A DNA stretch of 64,000 nucleotides, taken from positions 24,938,945-25,002,944 of the forward strand of contig OY294049.1 in the NCBI GenBank assembly GCA_958510825.1. The letters are read 5' to 3'. Positions 47,229 through 57,990 of this stretch are shown here, piece after piece. The translations under genes were made by a program, and so were the position numbers. Each line of letters begins with the position of its first letter. Positions within the stretch are counted from its first letter, which is position 1. The notes under the pieces were generated by a model. The model did no database searches. It was not told the DNA's origin and worked only from the letters and a program-made list of their open reading frames with translations. The stretch comes from Brachypterus glaber (taxonomy: Eukaryota; Arthropoda; Insecta; Coleoptera; Kateretidae).

Positions 47229-48370
47229 CGTCTCCAGGGGGGCTTAAACCAAGGCCAGGGAGGCTAAGCTTCCCCTCACCCCCGCCCCATTTACGGCCCT
47301 GCTACATAAAGAAAAACTTGATAAAAACTCTTGAAAAAAATTATGACCAAAGAGAGATAAAATAAATCTCTGCAAAAAATGACACGTACTATTTTAATCT
47401 AAAAATGGAACTCTTGGAACTCGACAAAAAAAAAACTAAAAAAAATACATTTTCGTTTTCTTACATGACAGACATTTGAAAATTACTACATAATATTAAA
47501 TTTCGTACTTTTTATTGCACATTATACATCAGGTACACAAAAAAGATTAAAAGTAATACAGGCATAACAGTTGTTAGTTATTATTTAAATTATTTAAAAA
47601 AAAAACCTTTTTAATAACAAAAATTAAATGTTAAATTCGTGGTTAAACTGAACAATTTACTTAAAACCACCAGAAGTAAACAAACTGCCGAAATTTTATA
47701 GGTGTCACGTGGTCTTTGAGCGATCTGAGAAGACGAAATAATGTAAATACTGTAGGAGAGCATGCGCATTAATAAAAATAATGTAAATAATGTAGGTACT
47801 GTCGTAATGTCAATTAATGTCAGGTACTGTAGAGTAATGTAACGTAATGTACGGTAATGTACAGTATTGTAAGTAATGTAAGGTAATGTCAATGTAATGT
47901 AAAGTACTGTCGATGAAAACGTACATGTATTGTAAAGGTGAAACGCCCCTCGTATAAAACTGAAGTTTCACATACGCGTAACCCAAAAAAACAACCACAA
48001 AAAGAATTTGTTGATAGCTCACAAGGCACCGTTTATAACATTTATTATACTTTTTAGTCTCAAGAGTAAAAAAAAATTACTAAAACTATACATTTAAGTT
48101 TTTTAAACAAAATGTATTAGATTATATTCGTGTTTATCAAAGTATTTTGGTGTTTATCATGACAACAGCAGTTCAGCCATTTTGACATTTTAATCGGTGG
48201 CGCCATCTAGCAAAAATTAATGATTTATAATGCAGACCAGTAATAATTAGTTTACTGGTCTCTATTTTTCATTACAGTACAGGTCCAAGCGTGAAAACAG
48301 TGGGACAAGAAATCACGTACTTTCCAAACTTTATTATTACATGTAATGTAATGTAATAAAATTCTATTTA

Positions 48371-49090
48371 CAAATTTCTGGTTAAAGTTTTTGATATACC
48401 CTGATAGCTAAATATGACAACTTCATTTTTAGTAACCACAAAAGATAAACCAGACGTAATTTTCTGAAACTTATCTCCAAGGTAAAATAACTAAAGATTC
48501 ATAGTTTTACGCTTATCATAGATTTTTCTTAGCATTCCTGATTTTTATTTAGTATTTTATTATTTTATCCAGGGACTCGTTTTACCAAACTTTTTACGAT
48601 TAAGATTAAAATTAATAAAAAATCCTTTTAACAATTGTATATTTATAAAATAAGCAAACAAAAATTACATGTTTTTTTTCTAATTAAAAGTGTCTGCGGA
48701 CAAAACTCCCAACATTTAATAACACAGGCCCACAAAATAAAATACAATTTAAGTTTTAGTGACTTGCCAACGCAAACCAAGAGTTAATCCTGCTATTTGG
48801 AGGTCTACACATTATAAAACCATTAACAGTAGAATCTGAGGTGCTCGGTTTCGGAAGATGATTGACTTGTTTCCTTACAATAGCGAACTTAATAAAGCTT
48901 TATTTTATACTGTTTTAGAATACTCTATATAAAGTTTAGTCAGAGATTTCAAATCCGTTCACATAGATAGTCCATTCTCAATTCAGAAAATTAGCGTGCG
49001 TGCCTTGCGTTAGAAAAAAAATTTCGAAAAAATAAATATTGCTTTTTTGCGTTTCTGAACGTTTTATATCCAAAAAAATTTGATTTTCGC
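48371..49090. other. Sequence without recognised genes
   Basis: It is AT-rich and non-repetitive in this window. No ORF of interest. Confidence 0.5.
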
Positions 49091-49097
49091 AAAAAAA

Positions 49098-49185
49098 AAA
49101 TCTGTCTGTCGGGCTGTTTGTCCGGGAAATTTGTGACCACGATAACTCAAGAATGCTTCGGCCGAAAGACTTCAAATTTGGACCA
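49098..49185 (+). repeat. GACA-core motif
   Basis: AAATCTGTCTGTCGGGCTGT, then TTTGTCCGGGAAATTTGTGA, then CCACGATAACTCAAGAATGC and AAGACTTCAAATTTGGACCA. Downstream GGCTGGGATTGGGGTAAAAA has inverted counterparts near other cores (46010-46045, 27345-27370). Confidence 0.7.
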
Positions 49186-49871
49186 CAGGTTGATTATCTA
49201 AAGTTCTAGGCTGGGATTGGGGTAAAAACAAATTTTTTCAAAAAATATTTTTTTCAATTTATTTTTCGTTTTACGAAAAAAGAAACTTTTTTTGAAAAAA
49301 AAAAATTTATTTTTTTTTTATTTTTGCTTTTAATAAATCTAGGCCTAAAGGGGAAAGTATTATAGTACAGTAACTAAAGTTATTTTTTTTGTGGACCGGT
49401 ATAATTAGTATAATTATTATTTTATTAAAGAATACACTGCCCAGTAAAAAAGATTTCCCATTGTTCACATCCGCGCGTGAAATGGATTTTTTGTTTCAGA
49501 AACCTTGAAAATCCCAATATAGAGAAAAGTAAAATAGGATCGTTATTTTCTCAGTGTACCATACCTAGTTTTCTGGTTGCTGCATCAGACATCTGGTAAG
49601 GCAATAAGACAAATCATTGTGCTTACCAGATACTTATTAATCTAAGTTTTGTTTTTGCCCTTACCAAATTTCTGGTTAGAACAACCAGAAAAATAGTATT
49701 TGAATTATAATATGGTTGGCCAGATTGGTTTTAGTGTATATTTACGTTTTTAACTGTGTGTTTCTCTGTTTGCCTATTTGAACACAACGCTAAAAAAAAA
49801 AGGTTTTTTGTTTGGATTTATTTTATTTTATTTTTTTTTTTTGGCGATACTTTTTTGTGATTTTTTTTTTG

Positions 49872-50105
49872 GGACGGAGGCAACAATATTTTATTGTTTA
49901 CAATATTTTTGTGGAAATTGGCGTCAATGGGGATTTTGAGGTCAACGAAACTGAAAATAATAATAAAAAATTTTAACACTACCCTGGGGGACGAAGGTAA
50001 CTATTTTTAAATGTTTGCAATATTTTAGTGGAAATTGGTATATGGTGGATTTTGGGGTAGTTTAAAGTAAATATGTAATTAAAAATTTCGAAAACTACCC
50101 ACAGC
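49872..50105. repeat. Two diverged direct repeats of about 115 bp
   Basis: GGGACGGAGGCAACAATATT ... GGAAATTGGCGTCAATGGGG is echoed by GGGGACGAAGGTAACTATTT ... GGAAATTGGTATATGGTGGA starting near 49987. Confidence 0.6.
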
Positions 50106-50814
50106 GACGTGTGGGGGCGGATGCAAGTATGGTGCAAATCACATCGTGAGCTTTTTACGTTCTGGTTTAGAAAATAAAAGTTAACAAATTAAATGTGTTG
50201 AAGTTTTGATAAGACACACTCGTGTTACCGTTCATTTAGTTATTCTTTCGTATACTGCCTCTACTTCCACTCCATTTCACGTAAAATATTCTTCAACAAT
50301 ATTTTTCTCCCGCTCGGGCGCTTTTATTTTTATATGTACAAGTGTGTGTATGTGTGAGTAAAGCCGTTAAGGTAATTTGGGATTTGGCGTTTGAAACAAA
50401 TGTAGTTTTAGCATACGAATTTTCCGTGTTTTTGCTAACGTTATTAGCATAAAGCCAACGATATTTTCGTTGTATGAATTTAAATAGTGGTCAATAAGAG
50501 TGGACTTTACTAATTCGAGGATATTATCTTAGGTAAAAAATACTTAAATGGAATGTATAGGGAAATCGAAACTTAAGTACTTAACGCTGTATCTTAGTAA
50601 ATAAAAAATAAATTTCAAAAATTTCGTTTTTTATTTTAAAGCTCCTTAGGTACCTTCTCTTAACATGTGGCTAAAGAAGCAACATTTTTTTTTAACGATA
50701 AAAAAAATTATGATCTTATTTGTAAGACAAACATTTACAACTACTACTATGGAATTTTTGTAATTGTTCTTAATATAACTAAGGTACAGTACTCAAGTTT
50801 TAATCACCCTGTAA
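50106..50814. other. Sequence without recognised genes
   Basis: No gene is identified. An ORF from 50667 enters the minisatellite and is not credible as a protein. Confidence 0.45.
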
Positions 50815-51515
50815 AAATTGCACTGTACAATGTACACTATATAATGTACCCTGTACAATGTACTCTCACAATGTACACTGTACAATTTACACTGTACAAT
50901 ATACAGTGTACAATGTACACTGTACAATATACAGTGTACAATGCACACTGTATAATGTACACTGTACAATGTACACTGTACAATGTAAAATGTACACTGT
51001 ACACTGTAAAATGTACACTATACAATGTACAGTGTACAATGTACACTGTAGAATGTACAATGTACAATGTACACTGTACGTTATACACTGTACGTTATAC
51101 ACTGTACAATGTGCACAGCACAATGAACACTGTACAATGAACACTGTACAATGTACAATGTAAAATGTAAAATGTACAATGTAAAATGTACAATGTAAAA
51201 TGTACAATGTACAATGTAAAATGTACACTGTACAATGTACACTGTACGATACACACTGTACATTGTACAATGTACACTTTACTATGTGCACTGTACATTG
51301 TACAATGTACAATGTACACTGTACAATGTACACTCTACAATGTACAAATTACAATGTACAATGTAAAATTTACAATGTACAATGTACAATGTACAATGTA
51401 AAATGTACAATGCACAATTTACAATGTGCAATGTACAATTTACAATATACAATGTACAATTTACAATGTACAATGTACAATATACAATGTACAATATACA
51501 ATGTATAATTATATA
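50815..51515. repeat. TGTACA minisatellite, about 700 bp
   Basis: Degenerate 7-14-bp units built from AATGTACA, CTGTACA and AATGTAAA fill the interval. Unit order is irregular on the left (CACTGTACAATG) and simpler on the right (AATGTACAATTT). The motif is nearly self-complementary, so the transcript or single strand could fold extensively. All the Tyr/Cys/Thr-rich ORFs on both strands (50667-51551) are artefacts of the repeat. Confidence 0.95.
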
Positions 51516-52449
51516 TTTATAAGACTGAAGCACACCCGTAACATTAGTCACGACTATGTTAAAGTTAAACCATAATTATAATTGGTGCAAGTGGCCTTTG
51601 GCCTTTAAACAGACAGTTTACAAAACGCAGTTTAGTTTATGTTAATGCTAATTTTTAAACAACATTTAAAATGCCTCTATTTATCGTTAAAATTCTAAAC
51701 TTAAATGCATATTTTCAAAATTTGTTTATTTTTAGTTTATAAAAAATAAATTTAAAAATATATTTTTAAATATAAAAATTTATAAATAATTTAAATAAAC
51801 GTTTATTGCATTATGCCAATTTGGATTTAGCAAGTTAATAAGAGTACGGTCTGGTACGGTGATCTGTATCTATACGGTTTAAATATATTTGAATTTTAAT
51901 TTGCTATATAAAATTGAATAAACACAAGTCACAAAGTATAGCTAAATAGTGTAGCTAAAGTGTAGATGTTAAAGCAATATTATTTTAAGAAGTGTAGAGA
52001 AAAAAGTGCGAAGGTACTGGATTATTTTTCGAATATTTTTACCTACTTTAAAATGTTTTATACTTTGCAACCCCTTAAATATAATTTGTATGTTTCACCC
52101 CATCTAATGGGGATTATCCAGGAAGCCAAACAGTTTTTTATAATTCCTAGGCTTAGACATAACGAAACAAAAAGAGAATTAGAATTTAATTCGAAGAATT
52201 AGAGACAGAAACTCACTAGTATCCTAGATTAATGCGGATTTATTATTTTAAGTGGTTTTATGCAAACTCTGAGCCAAAAGATATTCATAAAGACTGCTAC
52301 AAACTAAAAAAACTGCATTTACCTTGTGCTTCTTAACTTGCCTTGTGAAAAAGTAAGTTCAGAAACTAGGTGTTTTTTAGACGTCCACGAATAAACTAAA
52401 TGGATTAAAATTAAGAATTAAGATCATTTCAGTTTTTGACATTTTGTTG
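51516..52449. other. AT-rich sequence with one unassigned ORF
   Basis: A 78-codon ATG-initiated forward ORF at 51966-52202 encodes MLKQYYFKKCREKSAKVLDY and ends in a basic, charged tail. I do not recognise it and see no repeat relationship within the window. It could be a chance frame or an exon, and there is no splice or promoter evidence. Confidence 0.3.
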
Positions 52450-52452
52450 TTA

Positions 52453-52980
52453 GGGGCTGCCATATATTACGTAACGCAATTTTTCAAAAAAATTGACCCC
52501 CCGTCCCCCCTGTGTAACAAACTGTCACATATACCAATCAATCTCACACAGAGAAAAATACTAGGTACCTCTTTTTACACTTACATATAATACGTATATT
52601 GTTTATGCACAGGTACACAAAATAGTACAGACATTGGTGTTCTGTCAGTACACATTCCGCGCGAAAATGTATCATCGCCGATGATTCATCAGGGCCGTAA
52701 GATTTTTTTTAATATCAATGTCAACAGTTTTTTTACTGATTACAATATTATTTAAATATGCATAGTTTCGTCAATTTTTGTGTGAAAAAGGGAATTATGG
52801 GCCACTAAATAGTAATTTATGTTGAAATAAAAATACATCTGCCAAGCTTAGGAAATAAACATTAAATTTATTAAATTCCGTTACGTAACGTTTACCTAGA
52901 CCCCCATCCACCCTGTTACAAACTGTAAAAATTTCTCTGACCCCCCCCCTAGGCGCGTTACGTAATATATGGACAGCCCC
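52453..52980. mobile_element. PIF/Harbinger-like MITE, 528 bp, TTA duplication
   Basis: Ends are GGGGCTGCCATATATTACGT and, inverted, GGGGCTGTCCATATATTACG, flanked by TTA at 52450-52452 and 52981-52983. A three-base TWA duplication is the hallmark of PIF/Harbinger. Subterminal CCCCCCGTCCCCCCTG and inner CCCCATCCACCCTG sequences mirror each other loosely. There is no ORF. Confidence 0.78.
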
Positions 52981-52983
52981 TTA

Positions 52984-53639
52984 CCTGTTGACACTAAACA
53001 CAGTAGCAAACTAATAATCCTACTTCATTATATGGAATATTCACTTAATAATAAATATGTAGTTCTTGAAACAAAGAACTTTCTTCTTCTGGAAAATGTA
53101 TTTTTTTACCTCAGAAGAACTCTTTATGTTAAAACATTACAATAATCGCAAATGTGTTATTCTAATAGCCTCTTTTTCTTATCCGCGTACTCTTAACGTA
53201 TACTAATAAATAAGTAATTATAATTATAAATTATATAAATTATTATTTGGCAATTACTTTTTCTGAAAAATATTTTTTTGATTTGATCATGTGCGTATAG
53301 TACGAAGTAGGGTTATTGAAGAGTATGTTTGTTGGGGAGTAGGGATGTTAGAGAGTAAAGAAATTGAGATTAGGGATCCAAGTCTAAAAAAAAGTGTATG
53401 TTGAAGAAATTTCTTAACGAAAGTCATTTTATGGGATGGAAATCTATGGCACACTTTTTTTTAAACGGCTGCCAAAATTTTATTTTTAATCTTTTATACG
53501 TATTTTCTTTTAACCTGAATAAGAAGTATTTTTACCAAAACTAGATGCATTTAAAAAAAAAACATTCAAGAACACGGTATTATTGAATGAGAGAAAAATA
53601 CCAAATTGCTATTAAACTAATAACAATAAACCTATGTCA
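52984..53639. other. Sequence without recognised genes
   Basis: AT-rich, no supported feature. Confidence 0.5.
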
Positions 53640-53696
53640 TTTAACAATAAAAAAATATAGCTATAAAGAACTTTCACTTTCGGGTTTAGACCGTGT

Positions 53697-53768
53697 TAAT
53701 GGATTTTCACTTTCCGACGTTTCGTCTCTTACTACTAGAGACATCTTCAGGGATTAATCTGAAACTAA
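53697..53768 (-). ncRNA. Hammerhead-like ribozyme motif in the Penelope 3' region
   Basis: On the reverse strand: GAUUAAUCC, CUGAAGA (53750-53744), one extra U, stem II GUCUC...GAGAC, GAAAC, GUC (ending at 53716) and GGAAAGUGAAAAUCC. Stem I can pair UCC with GGA and GAUU with AAUC around an internal loop. GAAAC is joined directly to GUC, so stem III can form only between two molecules through self-complementary ACGU, as proposed for dimeric Penelope hammerheads. The extra U between the CUGANGA box and stem II departs from the standard core and may affect activity. Confidence 0.6.
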
Positions 53769-53793
53769 GTTTCGAATCAACTTGTGTCACTAT

Positions 53794-54444
53794 TTATGAC
53801 GAGTTGTGGTTATTCACCCGTGACGAGCTTTTTCCTATCAAAGACTTCCATATTGCAGGTAAGTGGTAACCAGTGTCCCGATTGATATTGTTAGGATGCT
53901 TGATGATTTCTATCGATTCCCGTATCTTCCTTGGCATTTTTCTGTTTTCTGTTAATATTTGTTTTGTTTCAGACAAATTGATTTTATGACCTGTTTCATG
54001 TACATGTTCGGCTACTGCCGATAAGGAAATTTGTTTCTTTCTTATATTGCGCTCATGCTCTTGAAGTCTTGTAGAAATTTTTCTCTTAGTTTCACCTATG
54101 TAAACCGTACCACAGGAGCAGGGTATTTTATATACGCCTTCTGAACTCAGGGGTATTTTGTCTTTTGTTGAAGTCAAACATTGACCTAATTTTTGGTTGG
54201 ACCGAAATATAGGCTTAATATTTAACTTTTTCAAAAGTTTACCTATTTTATCCGTGATACCGCTTACATAGGGAAGTATAACTTGTGTCTGTCTGTCATT
54301 GTCACTATTGTCCTGTTGTTTGGGTCTGGGATTTCTGTATTTGTATATGGTCTTATTAATGTCTTTTTTGGTATAACCGTTCATGGTCAAGGCTTTGGTT
54401 AGTTTAAGGAGTTCTGTGTCTAGGGAATTCTCGTCTGAAATCAT
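53794..54444 (-). CDS. Penelope-like GIY-YIG endonuclease domain
   Basis: This is the C-terminal part of the same polyprotein, listed from the first in-frame methionine, though it really continues from the RT. GIY-YIG motif: EGVYKIPCSCGTVYIGETKR, with GVY at residues 103-105 and VYIG at 114-117. The CSC pair and the downstream AEHVHETGHKI supply the Cys/His residues characteristic of Penelope endonucleases. RLQEHERNI follows. It cuts target DNA for insertion. The end at residue 216 after NNHNSS looks natural. The opening linker is basic and would connect to the RT thumb. Confidence 0.92.
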   Translation of the reverse strand: MISDENSLDTELLKLTKALTMNGYTKKDINKTIYKYRNPRPKQQDNSDNDRQTQVILPYVSGITDKIGKLLKKLNIKPIFRSNQKLGQCLTSTKDKIPLSSEGVYKIPCSCGTVYIGETKRKISTRLQEHERNIRKKQISLSAVAEHVHETGHKINLSETKQILTENRKMPRKIRESIEIIKHPNNINRDTGYHLPAIWKSLIGKSSSRVNNHNSS

Positions 54445-54523
54445 GAAAGCCCTATGAACAAGTGAATTAACTACCGAGCGTTTTTGAGAGGGATGGTGAT
54501 GTGAAAATGCGTTTAGGTATCTG

Positions 54524-55984
54524 TCAGTGTGGGTTTTCTTCCTGTATACCTATTGTGTGTCCTATTGAGCCATTTTCCGTTTTGTAAACCAAAACGTCCA
54601 AAAAGGGAAGTGATCCGTTGTTCTCAATTTCCATCGTAAACCGTATAGATTTATGTTGGGAATTGAGGTGATTTAGAAAACCTTGAAGGCTTTCCATGCC
54701 ATGGGGCCAAATAGCATAGACATCGTCTACGTATCTGCGCCAAATTTTAGGTTTTAATGGAAATGACTCAATAGCTTTTTTCTCGAAGTATTCCATGAAA
54801 GCATTGGCCGCAGGGGGTGATAATGGGGATCCCATTGCGGCGCCTGACACTTGTTCATAGAACTCTCCCTGTATCAGAAAATATGTAGATGTCAGACAAG
54901 CTTCAAATAATTTACATAACTTAGGGTCAAGATTTCCAGTTGTAAGTAGGTCTCGTGTAATATTTATTGTATCGGGAACGGGAACGTTAGTAAATAGAGA
55001 TTCTACGTCGAAACTAACCATTATGTCCGAGGGGTCCAGGGTCACTGTCGATAAGGTTTGTACAAAGTGTGTGGAATTTTTTACATAAGACCTCGTTTTT
55101 CCAACTAACTGATTTAAGATTTGGGCAAGGCGTTTGGCAAGTTTATACGTAGGGGAACCTATTGTGCTGACAATTGGTCTAAGAGGGGCACCGTCCTTGT
55201 GAATTTTAGGTAAACCATATAATTTTGGTACGCGGGAGTCTCGGGGGGTTAGATTATAAATTTCAAGAGGTGTAAGGGAGGATTGTTTAAGTAATTGTGT
55301 GATTTTTCGTTCAAATTTTCCAGTAGGATCGGTCTCGAGTTTTTCGTATGTGTCATTGTCTATGAGTTCCGTTATTTTGTTAAAATAGTCAAGTTTGTCC
55401 ATCACCACAGTGGCATTACCCTTATCAGCAGGCACAACAATAATATCGTCATTACGATTAAGATTCTTTAAAGCTAAATATTCCTCCCTTGTCAGGTTAG
55501 ACTTAGGTGGTTTTGACTTTTTTAGAATCTTAGCCGTTTCATAACGTACTATCTCTGCATCTACCAGGGGTAATGAAGACAAGGAAGACTCCACTATAGA
55601 AATTATTTCTTCTGTTGGTACTGTCCTAGGTGTAATGGCAAAGTTATGTCCTTTGGACAGCAAAGAGATCTCACATTCTGTTAAGTTTGTCTTTGACAAA
55701 TTAACAACAGTGTTTGAATTTACTGGAGGTTTNNNNNNNNNNNNNNNNNNNNNNNNNNNNNNNNNNNNNNNNNNNNNNNNNNNNNNNNNNNNNNNNNNNN
55801 NNNNNNNNNNNNNNNNNNNNNNNNNNNNNNNNNNNNNNNNNNNNNNNNNNNNNNNNNNNNNNNNNNNNNNNNNNNNNNNNNNNNNNNNNNNNNNNNNNNN
55901 NNNNNNNNNNNNNNNNNNNNNNNNNNNNNNNNCTCTTATGTATTTTGAGCTGCTAAGATAGAATCCGACGTCAAACAACGACAT
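54524..55984 (-). pseudogene. Penelope-like reverse transcriptase
   Basis: After the gap (residues about 18-84) the frame encodes a continuous Penelope RT. Motifs include DDIIVVPADKGNATVVMDK (fingers), LYGLPKIHKDGAPLRPIVST, MVSFDVESLFTNVP (first catalytic Asp), SGAAMGSPLSPPAAN, and RRYVDDVYAIW near residue 416 with the catalytic YVDD. LPFLDVLVYKTENGSIGHT follows. This family is related to telomerase and primes reverse transcription at chromosome breaks or ends. The frame ends early at EENPH. Omitting one C/G at about 54549-54550 restores VYRKKTHTDRYLNAFSHH, the conserved continuation, so this is a one-base insertion or a sequencing error. Confidence 0.92.
55733..55932. other. Assembly gap, 200 N
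   Basis: Exactly 200 undetermined bases inside the Penelope reading frame. The round number suggests an arbitrary placeholder, so the true spacing is unknown. Confidence 0.99.
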
Positions 55985-56321
55985 AACCAGTACACTTTTC
56001 TTCTACAAACTATTTGCCTTAAAAGTTCCGGACAAAACCAAATAAACAATTTATTTATGGTATATAAATGTTTAATCTTGATTTATATAATTTATTAAAT
56101 ACCTACTTAATTTTTATTTTTTTTGAGGCTATTTTATATTTATTAGCCTTATTAAAATACCTATTTATCCTAAATAGCAAATGTTGGAAAACTGATAATA
56201 TTTGTTAAAAATATTTAGGTGTTCTTTTATAACATATTATAATAATAAATGAAAATATATTTACAGATAATAGATCATTTAACGTTAAATACATAGGTAG
56301 TATATTTAATAAATATAATAT

Positions 56322-57567
56322 CGTCGGCTTACAAGTAAAAGGCACTTAGTCACTTTTTTGCAAAAATGGGATTTTAATGGCACTGTAATTAATTTTTGAT
56401 GATCTATGTATAGGTAAACCGAACTAACTTCTAGGTGGACTGCCAAGGGAGTTACCCACTATACAAAACGCACCAATTTGATTTTGATTAAAATTTTATC
56501 TGGCAATAGGCACTAAGTCACTTAGTGCAATTAGTGCGTTTTACTTGTAGATAATTTCAAATGTTTCTGCACTAAGCGACTTTCTAAAAAGAGTTAATAT
56601 ATAAAAATATGATTGCTTGAATCATTTATATGATACAATATTTATTTTTATTTATAATAATATTTTTATTATAATTAGAAATAGCCTAGATATAGACAAA
56701 TAATTGAATAGGTGCAGATTTTTATTAAAAAAATATAAATAAAAAAACTAACTGATAGATTTTTTTAATTTTTCTCTTAAATCCTTGGTTACTTCATGAA
56801 TAACAAGAATATAAAAAAAAAACTAAAGTTTGCGGCAAGTTCGGAAAACAGCCCTTCATTATAATTGTTCAAAACGCAGTTTTTGACTTTGTGACATAGC
56901 AGCTTGTCAATTACTTGACAATCAAATTGTATTGTTTACTAAGTGACAAGCTGTTATGTCACAAAGTCAAAAACTGCATTTTGAAATTCACCTCCTCAAT
57001 TATTGACTTTAGGAGATGCTTCTTTGCCGGCACAGCCGATGGACTCTGAAAACTGTCTTGGTTCTGGCATAGTAAGCAGTTTCATATAATTAATACTAAT
57101 TAATTATTATTATTATTAATTTTGGAAACCTTCTTTAAACAATGAAAAAGTCCAAACCCTTCTTTTAAAAATCTATTTATTGAAAATTTATGTAAACATT
57201 TTGTTTTCTACTTTATAGTTATATATTACGTTTAATTAATAGAAGGGTTTTAATTTTAAATAGCTGTTTTTTATAATATATTATTGACTTAGTGCTCTTT
57301 ACTTGTAAGTCGACGTCGTGGACCTACAAGTAAAAGGCACTAAGTCCATGTCTTTTTTCAAATTTAGTTGAATTAAACTACTTCAATTTTTCTTTATTTA
57401 GTTGCAAATGGGACATTATTATGTCCAAACATGTCATTGCAATTTGCGGTAATTTTTTTCCAAAAACAATTATTACAAAAATTAAAAAACAACAATGAAA
57501 GTTAAATTTGTCAATATCTCAAAACTATGTTTTTGGACTTTTAGTGCTCTTTACTTGTAAGCCGACG
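56322..57567. mobile_element. Composite TIR element (CGTCGGCTTACAAGTAAA), copy 2
   Basis: Ends CGTCGGCTTACAAGTAAAAG and its inverse (CTTTACTTGTAAGCCGACG) are flanked by ATAT on both sides. It follows 36617-37583 in the same order, including the internal back-to-back ends near 57300-57345 (TTACTTGTAAGTCGACGTCG then GACCTACAAGTAAAAGGCAC). Two stretches are extra here: about 56640-56800 and a small foldback at 56868-56987. Confidence 0.7.
56868..56987. mobile_element. Small foldback, 42-bp arms, inside the composite element
   Basis: TTCAAAACGCAGTTTTTGAC with TTTGTGACATAGCAGCTTGTCA is inverted with two mismatches, ending GCATTTTGAA, around a 36-base centre. Copy 1 of the composite element lacks it at the matching place (CATTATAATTATTGACTTTA). 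Confidence 0.7.
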
Positions 57568-57739
57568 ATATGTATATTATTTATCCGATTTTTCTCGGTG
57601 TAGGCACGTTTTCGTATTTTAAGCAAAAACTGAGCACACTTAAGGCGTATTTAGTTATTTTATAATTTAATTTTCAAGAAATCACCAATCATGTGTTAGT
57701 TTTTAAGAAATTCACCAATACGAAAAAAAATTTAAAAAG

Positions 57740-57990
57740 AAAAATGTCAATTTATGGGCTAAACTTTTGAAAACTCTGGCTGTAATTGGTATATTTTAGA
57801 AGTAGGGGTATTTCTTTTAAAAACAATAAGAATATTCCCCTCATGGAAATTTTTCCTGAAAAGTTCAAGTCAATCCGATTATTCGTTCTTGAGTTTCTTA
57901 TTTTTCCATGAAACAAATTTATATATAAATTTGATATATCCAAGAATTTTTTTTCTCTGATAATTTTTGAAAATTTTGGGAAATTCTAAA
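57740..57990 (-). repeat. GACA-family repeat lacking the tetranucleotide run
   Basis: AAAAGTTCAAGTCAATCCGA and TTATTCGTTCTTGAGTT match the flank of the core at 7443-7531, and TCCATGAAACAAATTTATAT matches 7555-7580, but the GACAGACA stretch is absent. The run therefore appears lost or never gained here. Confidence 0.55.

Larger units (their letters stand above)
43803..47952. mobile_element. 4,150-bp TIR element with 8-bp target duplication
   Basis: Perfect 15-bp inverted ends (CGAGGGGCGTTTCAC) are flanked by TATAAAAC at 43795-43802 and 47953-47960. Repeat E copy 1 shows the single TATAAAAC of the empty site. Subterminal zones (about 43829-44030 and 47735-47936) consist of degenerate 8-12-bp units of the TAATGTA type, and GTACATGTATTGTAAA is present near both ends. 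No transposase frame exists. The interior is other repeats, including a MITE, a triplicated 375-bp block and a GC-rich hairpin. An 8-bp duplication fits hAT or P-type transposases, but the ends do not show the usual hAT CAG start. Confidence 0.85.
43536..48370. repeat. Dispersed repeat E, copy 2, interrupted by a 4.15-kb element
   Basis: 43536-43802 and 47953-48370 together match repeat E copy 1. The left edge holds an 80-bp palindromic structure (TTACAGGTCGACTCGG ... GGGAGACCTGTAT with AAAATAGTACTTTTCC inside). The right part includes TTTATCATGACAACAGCAGT and TAGTTTACTGGTCTCTATTT. This copy lacks both the LINE and the SINE seen in copy 1. Confidence 0.75.
53640..55984 (-). mobile_element. 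Penelope-like retroelement with GIY-YIG endonuclease
   Basis: A reverse-strand element has a reverse transcriptase frame, a GIY-YIG endonuclease frame and, downstream, a hammerhead-like motif in the position expected for the Penelope terminal repeat (pLTR). It is probably 5' truncated near or upstream of 55984; a 200-N gap hides part of the N-terminal region. The only visible lesion is one frameshift between RT and endonuclease, so the copy is fairly young. The 3' boundary is estimated. Confidence 0.9.

Noticed and set aside
50667..51551. Tyr/Cys/Thr-rich ORFs of up to 157 codons on both strands
   Set aside because: They arise from the TGTACA minisatellite and exist in several frames at once.
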